64,000 nt of DNA from Pseudomonas putida. GTDB taxonomy: Bacteria > Pseudomonadota > Gammaproteobacteria > Pseudomonadales > Pseudomonadaceae. The stretch is taken from positions 1,302,001 to 1,366,000 of the forward strand of contig NZ_JANHLD010000002.1 in assembly GCF_028682455.1 (NCBI RefSeq). The letters are read 5' to 3'. A model generated the notes under the pieces. The model did not search any database. It saw only the letters and a list, made by a program, of their open reading frames with translations, and was not told where the DNA came from. Each line of letters begins with the position of its first letter. The stretch's first letter is position 1. This document shows positions 8,737 through 17,115 of this stretch, piece by piece. Both the position numbers and the translations under genes were made by a program.

Positions 8737-11166
8737 TCAATATTGGTAACGTAACGTGACCGCAAAATTGCGTGGGTCACCAAAGTACAAGCCACCGAAG
8801 TTGTTTGAAGTTGGCAAGGACTGGTAGTAGACCTTGTCCAGGGCATTGTTGAGGTTGTACTGCACGCTGAACTGTTGGTTGATTTGATAATGGGCATGCA
8901 GGTTGAGCAAGGCGTAGCCACCTTGTTCGATATCGTAGCCAGTCACATCGGCGACGGTTTGGCTCTGGGCATATACATCACCACCCACACGCCATTGGTC
9001 GAGGGCACCGGACAAGCGGTAGTCCGTCGACACCTTGAGCAGGCGGCGCGGGATCTTTCGATAATAGTCCGAGCCCTTGCTGCTGCCCGCCACATACTCG
9101 GGATCGCTATAGGTGTAGCCAGCGCTGACGTTCCAGTTCTCCAATGGCTCACCGGAAATCTCCAGTTCAAAGCCGCGGTTACGCACTTTCGCACCGGTTT
9201 CATAGCACTTGCTCGTACCGGTAACGCCACAGGTGGGCGAAACCGACAGTGCCTCGGGCATGTTCTCCAAGTTGGTCTGGAAAATGGCCAGCGAGGTGTT
9301 CAGGCGGCCATCGAAGTACTCACCCTTGATGCCAGTTTCATAGTTCTCGCCTTCGATCGGGTCAAGCAAGGTATTGCCGATACCGTAGTAACTCTGTGTC
9401 TTGTAGATCTCGGTGTAGCTGGCATACCAGCTGTGGTGCTTGTCCAGGTCCAGTACCAGCCCTGCGTATGGCACCAACCGGCCATTCTCCCGGTACTGAT
9501 CATTGGTATAGGGGCTGGCCACCTTGTAGTCCGACCAACTCACCCGCGTGCCGAGGATCAGGCTCAGGTCATCAGTGAGGCTGAAGCGGGAGGCACCGTA
9601 CAGACCGCGCTCCTTGCGCTTGTAGTTATAGTCAGAGCCAATAGGACTTAGGATGGGGTTGGGCAGAGCACTGTAATCAAAGTCGGTGATGTCGATCGTA
9701 GGGTTGTTGGTGGCGCTCTTGATTACAGCGTCGAATTCGTCCTGGCGACTGTTGGCCCCCAGCATCAACTGGTGCTTGCGCCCGAACAGCTCGAAGGGGC
9801 CAGTAGCATAGAGGTCCAGCGCGAACTGGGTGTCTTCGTAATCGGCCTGGGAGACAGTCATGCGATAGTTGTCGCCCGATACCCGGTTCGGATACGCGGA
9901 GAGGAAGTCTGCGTTCGACCAAATCGCATTCATGGCCAGGGTCAATTTCCACTCGTTGTCGAAATTGTGCGTGACATCGCCGAACAGCGTGTAGTTGTCG
10001 CGATCCAAGTGGGCCCACTCGCCGTTGAGGTTGGTGGAACGCGAAAGTGGATAGAAGGAGCCGTCACTGCGGGTATTCAAGCCGCCCCAGTCATAGCCGT
10101 TCTGGTTGTCCTTCTGGATAGTGGCGCCAACCGTCAGCACGGTGGAGTCGGTGAGATCCGCCTCGCCGACCAGATACAGCAATTGGTTGTCCCGCTCGGA
10201 GCCGTCCTTGTAGCTGTTAGCGTTGTTGTAGTAGGTCACTGCACGGCCGCGAACATTGCCCGTGGCGGTCAATGGCCCGGAAACATCCACCTGGCTACGA
10301 TAGTTGTCCCAGGAGCCTGCACCCAGTTCCGCACCCAAGCGAAAGTCCTGGGTCGGTCGTTTACGCACCAGGTTGATCGCCGCCGACGGGTTACCCGTAC
10401 CCTGCATCAGACCGTTGGCCCCACGTACGACTTCGACGCGGTCATAGACGGCCATATTCGAGGTGGACATGACGTCCATGGAGTAGTTTTCCGAGATATT
10501 GGTCGGAATTCCGTCATATTGCAGATCGCTGATCTCGAAACCGCGTGAGTAATAGGTAGAGCGGTCAGCGCCGATCTTGGTGAGGGTGATACCGGTCGCC
10601 GTGCGCGCGATATCGTCCAGGTTCTGGATGTTCTGGTCGTCCATCTTCTTGCGAGTGATCACCGTCACCGACTGCGGCGTTTCCCGCAGGCTCAGGGCGA
10701 ACTTGGTCGCGGTATTGGTCGAGCCCGTGGTGTAGGAGCCGGAGCCCTCGGTCGTAGCGCCCAGGGATTGCCCGTCGACATTGGTGGTACCGAGTACTAC
10801 CACGTCCGAGGCCCCGCCCTGGACCAGCAGATAACCACCATTGGCCTGGCGCTGAGCCTGCAAGCCACTATTGGACAGCAGCAGCGCCAACCCTTCATCA
10901 ACACCGTAGGCGCCGTCAAGGCCCGGGGTCGTCAGCGCATGTATCTGCCGCGGATCGAAGGAAATCGTCACACCCGCCTGCACGCCGAACTGGGTCAGCG
11001 CGCTACCAAGCGGGCCTGCGGCAATGTGATAGGCCATGCGACTCTGGGCCTGAGCCGCTGCAGGTATCAGCACCACCCCCGGCACACTCGCCATAGTCAG
11101 ACCGAACATCGCCAGGCGTACCGCGCGGGGCAATGAAATCGAGGGAGAGAGGCAAAGCTGGGGCAT
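8737..11166 (-). CDS. TonB-dependent siderophore receptor with signalling domain
   Basis: Outer-membrane ferric-siderophore receptor of the FpvA/FiuA/FecA class, 809 aa. A signal peptide ends near AAAQAQ (about residue 41). An STN signalling domain follows (residues about 45-115), then a TonB-box-like DVVVLGTTNV, the plug (RETPQSVTVITRKKMDD; VEVVRGANGLMQGTGNPSAAINLVRK) and a beta barrel ending in aromatic Tyr (TLRYQY). The start has GGAAGGA upstream. The fecI/fecR-type genes directly upstream on the same strand make this a cell-surface signalling system. Substrate unknown. Confidence 0.92.
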   Translation of the reverse strand: MPQLCLSPSISLPRAVRLAMFGLTMASVPGVVLIPAAAQAQSRMAYHIAAGPLGSALTQFGVQAGVTISFDPRQIHALTTPGLDGAYGVDEGLALLLSNSGLQAQRQANGGYLLVQGGASDVVVLGTTNVDGQSLGATTEGSGSYTTGSTNTATKFALSLRETPQSVTVITRKKMDDQNIQNLDDIARTATGITLTKIGADRSTYYSRGFEISDLQYDGIPTNISENYSMDVMSTSNMAVYDRVEVVRGANGLMQGTGNPSAAINLVRKRPTQDFRLGAELGAGSWDNYRSQVDVSGPLTATGNVRGRAVTYYNNANSYKDGSERDNQLLYLVGEADLTDSTVLTVGATIQKDNQNGYDWGGLNTRSDGSFYPLSRSTNLNGEWAHLDRDNYTLFGDVTHNFDNEWKLTLAMNAIWSNADFLSAYPNRVSGDNYRMTVSQADYEDTQFALDLYATGPFELFGRKHQLMLGANSRQDEFDAVIKSATNNPTIDITDFDYSALPNPILSPIGSDYNYKRKERGLYGASRFSLTDDLSLILGTRVSWSDYKVASPYTNDQYRENGRLVPYAGLVLDLDKHHSWYASYTEIYKTQSYYGIGNTLLDPIEGENYETGIKGEYFDGRLNTSLAIFQTNLENMPEALSVSPTCGVTGTSKCYETGAKVRNRGFELEISGEPLENWNVSAGYTYSDPEYVAGSSKGSDYYRKIPRRLLKVSTDYRLSGALDQWRVGGDVYAQSQTVADVTGYDIEQGGYALLNLHAHYQINQQFSVQYNLNNALDKVYYQSLPTSNNFGGLYFGDPRNFAVTLRYQY

Positions 11167-11279
11167 GGGATGATCCTTCCGTTGTCATGGCAGAAATCCG
11201 CTGTCATCGCGGCTCTTGTCATTGACGGATGAGAATCTGAATCGGCAAGGCGCCCCGAATATTTTCTGCAAGTGACGGT

Positions 11280-12227
11280 TCAGGCGGCCTCGATACTGAC
11301 CCAGTAACGGGTCAGGTACCGCACCTTCACCGGCAACGTCCTAGCCAGGTTTTCCAGGACCGCATCTGTATCGTCGATACGAAATGCTCCGGAAATACTC
11401 AGGTCCCGGACCGCCCCAGCGCAGCGCAGCACACCCGGACGATAGCGCCCGAGCTCATCGACGAAGTCCCCGAGCTGCCATTCGTTGACACTCAGCATGC
11501 CTTGGACCCAGGCGGTCGAGTCCGCCGGCAAGGCGTACGAAGGGTCGGCGCGATCATGATCGAAGGCCGCCTGCTGACCGGCGTCCAGGCGCGCCACCCG
11601 CTCAGGATGGCGACGAGGACGGATCTCAACCGCCGACTGCAGCACGCCGACCCGGGTCTGGTCTGCCATTTGGCGCACGCTGAAGCGCGTCCCGAGCGCG
11701 TGAATGCGCCCGCCCATGGTTTCGACGACAAAGGGCCTCTGGCCGGGATCTCTGGCGGTTTGCACGAGAATCTCTCCACGATATAGACGGATAAGACGAA
11801 GGTGCCCGTTGAAACTCACATCCAGCGCGGTATTGGCGTTGAGTTCCACCTGCGATCCATCTTCCAGACGCAGCGAACGACGCTCGCGCGCCCCCGTGCT
11901 CTGCTGAGCGAGCAGGCCGTAGTTCTCCAGCGGCTTGCCGACCATCCAGGTACCCCCTCCGACCGCCAGTAGCACGCTGAGGATCTTCAACACCTCTCGG
12001 CGCTGCGCCTGGGCTGCGTCCAGGCTCGATCGAGCTGCATGCATGGGCACTGTTGCCCACTGTCGCTGGAACGCCTCGACCCGCGCCCACGCCTCGACGT
12101 GCAAAGGGTCCGCCTCCAACCATTGCTGCCACGCCTGGGTGCAGGCCTCGTCCACCCCACCATCGTTGAGCTGTACATACCAGGTCGCAGCAGCCTCGAG
12201 AGTCCGACGATCCGGCATCGCAGTCAC
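11280..12227 (-). CDS. FecR-family anti-sigma/sigma regulator
   Basis: Inner-membrane sensor linking the TonB receptor to the FecI-type sigma factor, 315 aa. A DUF4880-like N-terminal region (ATWYVQLNDGG, WLEADPLHVEAWARVE) is followed by one membrane segment (KILSVLLAVGGGTWMVG, about residues 80-97) and the periplasmic FecR domain (ELNANTALDVSF; RPFVVETMGGRIHALGTRFSVR). A GTG at 12227 overlaps the sigma-gene stop by four bases; an ATG three codons on is an alternative. The C-terminal STN-like part would contact the receptor. Confidence 0.9.
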   Translation of the reverse strand: MTAMPDRRTLEAAATWYVQLNDGGVDEACTQAWQQWLEADPLHVEAWARVEAFQRQWATVPMHAARSSLDAAQAQRREVLKILSVLLAVGGGTWMVGKPLENYGLLAQQSTGARERRSLRLEDGSQVELNANTALDVSFNGHLRLIRLYRGEILVQTARDPGQRPFVVETMGGRIHALGTRFSVRQMADQTRVGVLQSAVEIRPRRHPERVARLDAGQQAAFDHDRADPSYALPADSTAWVQGMLSVNEWQLGDFVDELGRYRPGVLRCAGAVRDLSISGAFRIDDTDAVLENLARTLPVKVRYLTRYWVSIEAA

Positions 12228-12727
12228 CGGCTGTCAGCCAGCAGCAGGCACTCGGTCATGGCCCGCACCAGATGATTCTTCACCGTGGTGACCGAGACCC
12301 CGAGACGTTCGGCGACGGCCACATAGGTCTGCCCCTCCAGCTGTACTGACAGAAAAATCTCCCGGGTGCGCTTGCCCAACTCATCCAGCAGGCTGTCGAC
12401 CGTCACTAACATCTCGAGAATGGACAAACGCACCTCAGGTGATACCTCGACCGGTTCAGGCTTCTGCGCCAAGGCGAACAGATACGCCTGTTCAATCGCC
12501 CGTCGCCGTGACTTGTCGATCAACAGAGAGCGCGCAATTGAACTCAAGTAACCCCGCGGCTCTCGAATCGGGGCGGCATTTCGCGCCGTCATGACCCGCA
12601 CGAACGTGTCCTGCGCCAAATCCGCAGCATCGGCCGAATTGCCCAAGCGACTGCGCAGCCAGCCTTTCAGCCAACCATTGTGTTCGGAGTAAAGCTGGTG
12701 GAGTGCCAAGGGCTCGAGTGCGGACAT
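12224..12727 (-). CDS. FecI-type ECF sigma factor for iron uptake
   Basis: 167-aa ECF sigma factor of the iron-starvation group. Region 2 includes DAADLAQDTFVRVM; region 4 is a C-terminal HTH (YVAVAERLGVSVTTVKNHLVRAM). It heads the order sigma-FecR-receptor. A Fur-box-like sequence lies 24 bases before the start, so expression should rise when iron is low. No strong ribosome binding site is visible. Confidence 0.9.
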   Translation of the reverse strand: MSALEPLALHQLYSEHNGWLKGWLRSRLGNSADAADLAQDTFVRVMTARNAAPIREPRGYLSSIARSLLIDKSRRRAIEQAYLFALAQKPEPVEVSPEVRLSILEMLVTVDSLLDELGKRTREIFLSVQLEGQTYVAVAERLGVSVTTVKNHLVRAMTECLLLADSR

Positions 12728-12750
12728 AGGTGGCCACTAAATATGCAAAT

Positions 12751-12769
12751 GGTAATTGATCGCATTATT
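12751..12769 (-). promoter_or_regulatory. Candidate Fur box
   Basis: Read on the minus strand, AATAATGCGATCAATTACC matches the 19-base Fur consensus at about 13 positions. It sits in the promoter region of the FecI-type sigma gene, where Fur control is the rule in Pseudomonas. Confidence 0.5.
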
Positions 12770-12858
12770 TAGGGCGAAGGCGGTTCGTGCAAGGGGAATC
12801 CGCCAACACGGCGTCAAGCCGGCCGGGACGAAGAGCATGTATTTCACGGGTGGCACAT

Positions 12859-13065
12859 TCAGTGGCGAGTCTGAGCTGGGTCGCCGAGTGACCGGCGCTG
12901 ATACTCCTGCAAGGCTTCCATTAGCGATTCAGCCTCAAGTCGCAAGCGCTCAACCTCTTCAGCAGCTGTCAAGGAGTCACGAGCTTCGTGGTACCGGCGC
13001 ATTGCATCCATCGTCTGCTGTATCAACGGCTCACCGGTGACCATCTTTTCGTCCAGGTCATCCAT
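12859..13065 (-). CDS. Small unknown helical protein
   Basis: 68-aa acidic protein (starts MDDLDEKM) that is nearly all helix, with a coiled-coil-like stretch (AAEEVERLRLEAESLMEALQ). It has a good ribosome binding site (GGGAG, six bases before the ATG), which is the main reason to accept it. No family recognised. It lies at the junction between conserved chromosome and the decayed patch. Confidence 0.5.
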   Translation of the reverse strand: MDDLDEKMVTGEPLIQQTMDAMRRYHEARDSLTAAEEVERLRLEAESLMEALQEYQRRSLGDPAQTRH

Positions 13066-13516
13066 GATTCAGCTCCCTGTTGATTGGGTCAGGGCAGTAT
13101 AGGTCGCCGCGCACACAGTACCAACCGGGCGAATTTGGTCGACGGTCCGCGAAAGGAAATAGCAGAACCAACAATACTATGCATTTCTTATAAATGTTAG
13201 AAACCCATAAAGAGCATCGTCACTCTTAAATTAATCACGAAGTATGGGAGATTTCGCTCGACGCACTACCCCACTAAAGTGCGAAGTGAGATTCCCCCGC
13301 CTCACCGAATAAGAAATAAATTGTAACAAAGGCCTCTTGAAATATTCTAAACATCAAGAAACCAATATTTACCGACCAAGAATGAGAAACCTTGCCTTTT
13401 ATAGCTGGATGGAAACCCAGTTCATTAAAGCCCCACCCAATGGTAACGTATGCTTTCGCATTGCTCAGCACAAGAAACTACATGAGCAAATTTGTTGGTT
13501 GAATAAGGATTAACAA
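13066..13516. other. AT-rich stretch without a supported gene
   Basis: About 450 bases with clearly lower GC than the left flank. Only short frames without ribosome binding sites occur. The composition shift marks the start of foreign or decayed DNA that continues to about 16.1 kb. Confidence 0.5.
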
Positions 13517-13822
13517 ATGACTATCGAGCGAGAGATTTTCTCGGCCCTTATCGCGCAGAACGCATTTCAAGATGAAAAGCCGAGCGTACAAAGCTACGCT
13601 CAGCTAGCTGTCGACAAGGGATTTAGAGCGCTTTCGTCAAAGCAACAGGCAGTGGTAAGCCCCTTCCTGCAAAAAAAATGCGAGGGCATGAAAAAACCAA
13701 ATGAAAAACATAACAACTGCCAGAATACTATAGGCGGTCGTGAATTGGTTACAGCTCTTGAGAAATCCGAGCCTTATAAAGGATGGCGCTGTGAGAGCTG
13801 CCGAAGTGCATCTGAAGAATAA
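13517..13822 (+). CDS. Unknown protein with a possible zinc ribbon
   Basis: 101-aa protein, AT-rich, preceded by AAGGA eight bases before the ATG. Four Cys (KKCEG, NNCQN and CESC near the end) could form a zinc site. The N-terminal part is helical (YAQLAVDKGFRALSSKQQ). Not recognised. No partner gene is apparent. Confidence 0.5.
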   Translation: MTIEREIFSALIAQNAFQDEKPSVQSYAQLAVDKGFRALSSKQQAVVSPFLQKKCEGMKKPNEKHNNCQNTIGGRELVTALEKSEPYKGWRCESCRSASEE

Positions 13823-13990
13823 AGCGATCTAAAGAGAGTAGTAACCTGAAACCTATAAAAACAACCAGAAAATTACTATTGCTCTCGCTACTCCTGAACG
13901 TTATTGCAGCAGGCCACCACAGGCCTGCTCGCAGGTCTTTCTTTTCTTTAGGTCCTGGTCAATACCCCCATCTGAATCGCCCCTAGTTTC

Positions 13991-14056
13991 GTGTCGGCTC
14001 ATAACCTCTATGCCTGGATAAAGCGCTTCAGCAAACCTCAAGAAGAACGGCATTGA
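13991..14056 (+). pseudogene. IS3-family transposase OrfA fragment
   Basis: Reading from 13991 gives VSAHNLYAWIKRFSKPQEER, which resembles the HTH end of IS3-family OrfA (typically GVSxHSLYxWxKRYS). Both ends are missing and a stop follows at once. A TGAATCGCCCC just upstream may be an IS terminal repeat. Confidence 0.55.
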
Positions 14057-14259
14057 GAGCGTTCTATCGACGTCTCGCTGCTCGAATCGGCAAAGCCAAG
14101 GCAGTCATGGCTACCGCGTGAAAGATCGCCATCCTGTTCTACAACGCCATGCGTTTCGGCATGAATTATCAAGACCCAGGAGCCGATCACTACGAGCAAA
14201 AATACCGGGAGCGAGTGGTAAAAGGCACCCCGGCACCGCGATCTGCGAATCAGGGCTAA
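14053..14259 (+). pseudogene. IS110-like transposase C-terminal fragment
   Basis: The frame from 14053 reads LRAFYRRLAARIGKAKAVMATA, then TGA (14119-14121), then KIAILFYNAMRFGMNYQDPG and DHYEQKYRERVVKG. This looks like the C-terminal part of IS110/IS116-group transposases, interrupted by a nonsense codon and missing its N-terminus. It directly abuts the IS3 fragment. The next 110 bases hold the tail of another decayed frame, in a different phase, ending at 14368 (GWMGFQPEVPPKAV). Confidence 0.6.
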
Positions 14260-14387
14260 GTGTGAGATCAACGACGCCAAAGGCCAGCCGGTGATCAACA
14301 AGAAGACCAAGGCACCGAAGGTTGGTTGGATGGGCTTTCAGCCCGAAGTACCACCCAAAGCGGTTTAGCTAGCAACCATTAACTCTC

Positions 14388-14684
14388 TCAGAACGAGGGC
14401 AGATCGGAAATCCGTTTGCCTGCCTCGCCCTGCTCCTCTACCAGTGACCCACGACCATCAGGAACAATCTGGCCCCCAGAGAGGCGTTTATCGAATGGAC
14501 CAAAGGTCAGGATGAACGAGTCGCCACCGTCTATTAGGCACAACACCTCCTGCACATCAAATTTTCTTGGGGCTGCGGATCCCGGCAGAGTGTTAGCTAC
14601 ATAACCGTGCGTTTCTTGCCCCTGAAGCGCAACCAGCCTTCTGTCTTCGTCATATCTAGCTGCAGTCACCGCGTAAACTGTCAT
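14388..14684 (-). CDS. Conserved-looking small protein of unknown function
   Basis: 98 aa from the ATG at 14684, which has GGGAGG eight bases upstream; the open frame extends two codons further to a TTG. The sequence looks like a compact beta-rich domain (TVYAVTAARYDEDRRLVALQG; ILTFGPFDKR). Not assigned to a family. It lies among mobile-element debris and may be cargo of the lost element. Confidence 0.55.
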   Translation of the reverse strand: MTVYAVTAARYDEDRRLVALQGQETHGYVANTLPGSAAPRKFDVQEVLCLIDGGDSFILTFGPFDKRLSGGQIVPDGRGSLVEEQGEAGKRISDLPSF

Positions 14685-14736
14685 AGCCAAAACCTCCCCT
14701 TGAATTGTGAAGTATAGCTACCAACGAGGTATCCCC

Positions 14737-14805
14737 CTGCCCACAGCAATCGACCTGTTCGCCGACCTCGGCGGATGGAGTACAGGCGCGCGCGCCGAAG
14801 CATAA
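14737..14805 (+). pseudogene. N-terminal stub of a C5 DNA methyltransferase
   Basis: After a GAGGT ribosome binding site the frame from a CTG at 14737 reads PTAIDLFADLGGWSTGARAEA then stops. IDLFAGLGGWSTG is the SAM-binding motif I at the extreme N-terminus of Dcm-type methyltransferases; here one Gly is Asp. Only 22 codons survive. A similar leader recurs at about 15096-15130 before another short frame. Confidence 0.55.
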
Positions 14806-14815
14806 CCACCCACAC

Positions 14816-15028
14816 CTATTGCGCCGAAGCATCGGCACTGTTATCTGGCTTGATTTCCGTATACCAGTGGGACGGCTCACCTACTCCCCAGATTACGATA
14901 TTGATCTTCTGGCAGTGCTCACACTGGAACTCAAACTCAGGCCTTGGGTCATCGGGGTCGAAGTCCATTGCCTCCCCACAACCCGCACAGCCCGACATTA
15001 GTGTCTCTTTATTGTCACGCCCGCTCAT
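14816..15028 (-). CDS. Small four-cysteine zinc-ribbon protein
   Basis: 70 aa from the ATG at 15028, with AGAGGT seven bases upstream; the open frame continues back to 15250 without support. The pattern CAGCGEAMDFDPDD then CEHCQK gives two CxxC knuckles about 20 residues apart, a classic zinc ribbon. The C-terminus (YTEIKPDNSADASAQ) is polar. Small zinc-ribbon genes of this sort are common in Pseudomonas phages. Function unknown. Confidence 0.6.
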   Translation of the reverse strand: MSGRDNKETLMSGCAGCGEAMDFDPDDPRPEFEFQCEHCQKINIVIWGVGEPSHWYTEIKPDNSADASAQ

Positions 15029-15189
15029 AACGCGCACCTCTCTGCAATACGTTAAGCGTAGCCAACTCCAACGCCACGGAATTACTCCAACCCGACGAGG
15101 TACCCCCATGCCCACAGAAAACCGACCAGCAACACCGACATGGCCGTAGGACTGCCCTACCCATTCTGCGGTGGTAGCAAGGGGCGCGC

Positions 15190-15978
15190 ACGCAGAAGGA
15201 CAATCTCTCGGAGCTGCGACAGTTGCGACCTGTGTTCGATAGCGCGCCAATCGATACGCTTACACCAGCAGTGATTGCGCAGTACCGCGATGCCTGGTCG
15301 GCGAAGGTACGGGCAAATCGCGAGATTGCAACCCTCTCCCACGTATTCAATATGGCCAGGGAGTGGGGGCTTACCGCAAAAGAGAACCCCTGCCAGGGTG
15401 TTCGCAAAAACAAGGAGACGCCTCGGAACTTCTATGCCAATGACGCGGTATGGGATGCGGTCTACAAGAAAGCAGTACCGGAACTGAAAGACGCCATGGA
15501 CTTGGCGTATCTGACGGGCCAGCGTCCTGCGGACGTACTGGTGATGAGAAGGGACGATATCGAGGGCGGTTATCTGGTTGTGCAGCAGAACAAGACACAC
15601 AAGAAGCTGCGCATCATGCTCTCGGTGGACGGAATAGATAACAGCCTGGGCAAGCTGATCAAGCAGATGGCCGCACGGAACCAGGAGCACAGTTCCAGCT
15701 ACCTGATTGTCAGCGAGCGAGGCAAGCGCATGTCTGCGCCGATGCTGCGTAACCGCTGGGACGAGGCTCGGGCGCTGGCCAGATCGGCAGCCTTGTAGGA
15801 AGGCGACAGTCTCCTGGCGTCTCGGATCACGCAGTTCCAGTTCCGCGATATCCGCCCGAAGGCAGCATCCGAAATCAAGGATATTGAGGACGCCAGCCTG
15901 CTATTGGGGCACACCAAAAGCGACATCACAGAGCGTGTTTACAGGCGCGTAGGCGCCATCGCGAAGCCTTCAAAATAG
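15190..15978 (+). pseudogene. Tyrosine integrase pseudogene with amber stop
   Basis: Phage-type integrase without its N-terminal domain. The catalytic region is recognisable: first Arg in YLTGQRPADVLVMRRDDI, then FRDIRPKAASE in the box II position (usual first His replaced), LLLGHTKSDITERVY with the nucleophile Tyr. A TAG at 15796-15798 splits it, yet the same frame continues coding to 15978. It ends 120 bases before the 16098 repeat, the same layout as the intact integrase at 47566-48735. It is the remnant of an earlier element at the same site. Confidence 0.8.
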
Positions 15979-16069
15979 GAGGAGTTTTGGAACACATCCA
16001 TAATAGTTATGGAACACTTGGGTATTTAGGCAGGTTCCAAAGGGGCTTTTCTACACCCCAGAAACGCAA

Positions 16070-16093
16070 AAAGCCCTGAATAATCAGGGCTTT
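16070..16093 (+). terminator. Intrinsic terminator after the integrase pseudogene
   Basis: Perfect hairpin AAAGCCCTGA / TCAGGGCTTT with a 4-base loop, just left of the 25-bp repeat. A-rich and T-rich flanks make it usable in both directions. Confidence 0.7.
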
Positions 16094-16097
16094 GAAG

Positions 16098-16122
16098 ATG
16101 GCGGAAGCGTAGAGATTCGAAC
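16098..16122. repeat. Left prophage attachment site
   Basis: 25 bases identical to 48856-48880. On the minus strand it reads like the T-loop, T-stem and acceptor end of a tRNA (GTTCGAATC ... CTTCCGCCA, Ser-like). The T-stem cannot be completed with the bases next to it, so no whole tRNA is present here. Confidence 0.8.
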
Positions 16123-16288
16123 TCAACATAATGGCGTGGGCGTGGCTGGAGGCCTCGATTTACGTGAGGTAGAGAGTGGGTGAGTACGCATTTGTGTTCC
16201 CAGAGTATTCCCAGATCTTTTGTGGACGTCACCCTGCCACCCCTCCTCCTAAGGGAATTTTCCATTTAATGTTGACCCCTCAAAAAAA

Positions 16289-16563
16289 GGTAATTTTGGT
16301 AATCGAATTTTTTATCAGCCACGAAGCCCTTTAAAATCAACATGTTAAGCGAATTATTTAAAGGTAATTTTTTAGTAATCAGTAGGTAATCGAATTACCC
16401 AAACCTCTGGCTGGACCGGGGAATAGTCAAACCCAATAAAATCAGTGACTTAGAAAAAAATTACCTTTTGACTTACCACTACTTACCTTTTTTGGTAATC
16501 GCTACAAGCCACGGATTCCGTGGCCTGAGGCGTATTCGCTAAGGGGTGATTACCGAAATTACC
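16289..16563. repeat. Array of GGTAAT / ATTACC repeats
   Basis: At least seven exact GGTAAT or ATTACC hexamers plus AGTAAT/CTTACC variants in 275 AT-rich bases (16289, 16298, 16363, 16374, 16385, 16394, 16460, 16472, 16482, 16494, 16549, 16558). The pair at 16385-16399 forms the palindrome GGTAATCGAATTACC. A separate palindrome GCCACGGA-T-TCCGTGGC lies at 16508-16524. The layout resembles iterons of an origin or a multi-site operator. No gene lies between 16123 and 16871. Confidence 0.6.
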
Positions 16564-16750
16564 GATTTTTGAGACGCCAACTCAGAAATGCCCCAACTGC
16601 ACCATGCCATCCAGGCAGGTGCCGCAGAAATCACCCACGCTGCAGGGATTCGCAGACCCCCCATGTAGCCCATACCCTGCCAAAGCCCAGATACAGGGCG
16701 GCTTGGACCTGGCTGCAGGGGCGCAGAAATTTCGACACGTTTAGCCCGCA

Positions 16751-16769
16751 GGCGTGGCGGGGGGACGAT
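16751..16769. other. Candidate cos site
   Basis: The sequence starts GGCGTGGCGGGG, nearly the beginning of the P2 cohesive end as I remember it (GGCGAGGCGGGG...). Its place, left of the accessory genes and the portal/terminase pair, is where the left end of a P2-like virion chromosome should be. Confidence 0.55.
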
Positions 16770-16871
16770 TGCGCGCGCCAGGTGTAGGGCGACTTGCCGA
16801 CCGCAGTCCGGCTGGGCAAACTGCTCAGCGTAAAGCTCTACCCTAGAAGAAACATCGTAAGGAACGCGTTG

Positions 16872-17030
16872 ATGACAATGCCCGTGCTGTTTGAGTTTGG
16901 AGCGCTGCCGGTACGAGTGATAACCGGAGAAGATGGGAAGTATTGGTTCTCCACCAGGCTGCAGGTCGTGGATATTCGAAGCTTGTTGTTGCGCTTCAAT
17001 ACTCAGCAGCCGAAGCGGCAACTGGCGTGA
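16872..17030 (+). CDS. Small phage protein, possibly a BRO-N/antirepressor stub
   Basis: 52 aa from the ATG at 16872 with AAGGA eight bases before it. The opening (VLFEFGALPVRVITGEDGKY) looks like the first strands of BRO-N domains, found at the start of phage antirepressors, but the rest of the domain is missing. It may be a truncated antirepressor or an independent small protein. It is the first frame right of the cos candidate. Confidence 0.4.
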   Translation: MTMPVLFEFGALPVRVITGEDGKYWFSTRLQVVDIRSLLLRFNTQQPKRQLA

Positions 17031-17115
17031 GAATGGTATGCCCAAATGTTCCAATCCCGCCAAAACACAAGCAAGAAAGATTGATCAATCAAATCATCCA
17101 AGAAATGGAATTTTT

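Noticed and set aside
13274..13471. 65-codon minus-strand hydrophobic frame
   Set aside because: GTG start without a ribosome binding site in an AT-rich stretch; no family.
16098..16190. A complete tRNA gene at either attachment repeat
   Set aside because: The T-loop and acceptor end are present, but neighbouring bases do not complete the T-stem, and no anticodon or D arm follows at either copy.
16289..16563. CRISPR array
   Set aside because: The repeat unit is only 6-7 bases, irregularly spaced and on both strands; no cas genes are present.
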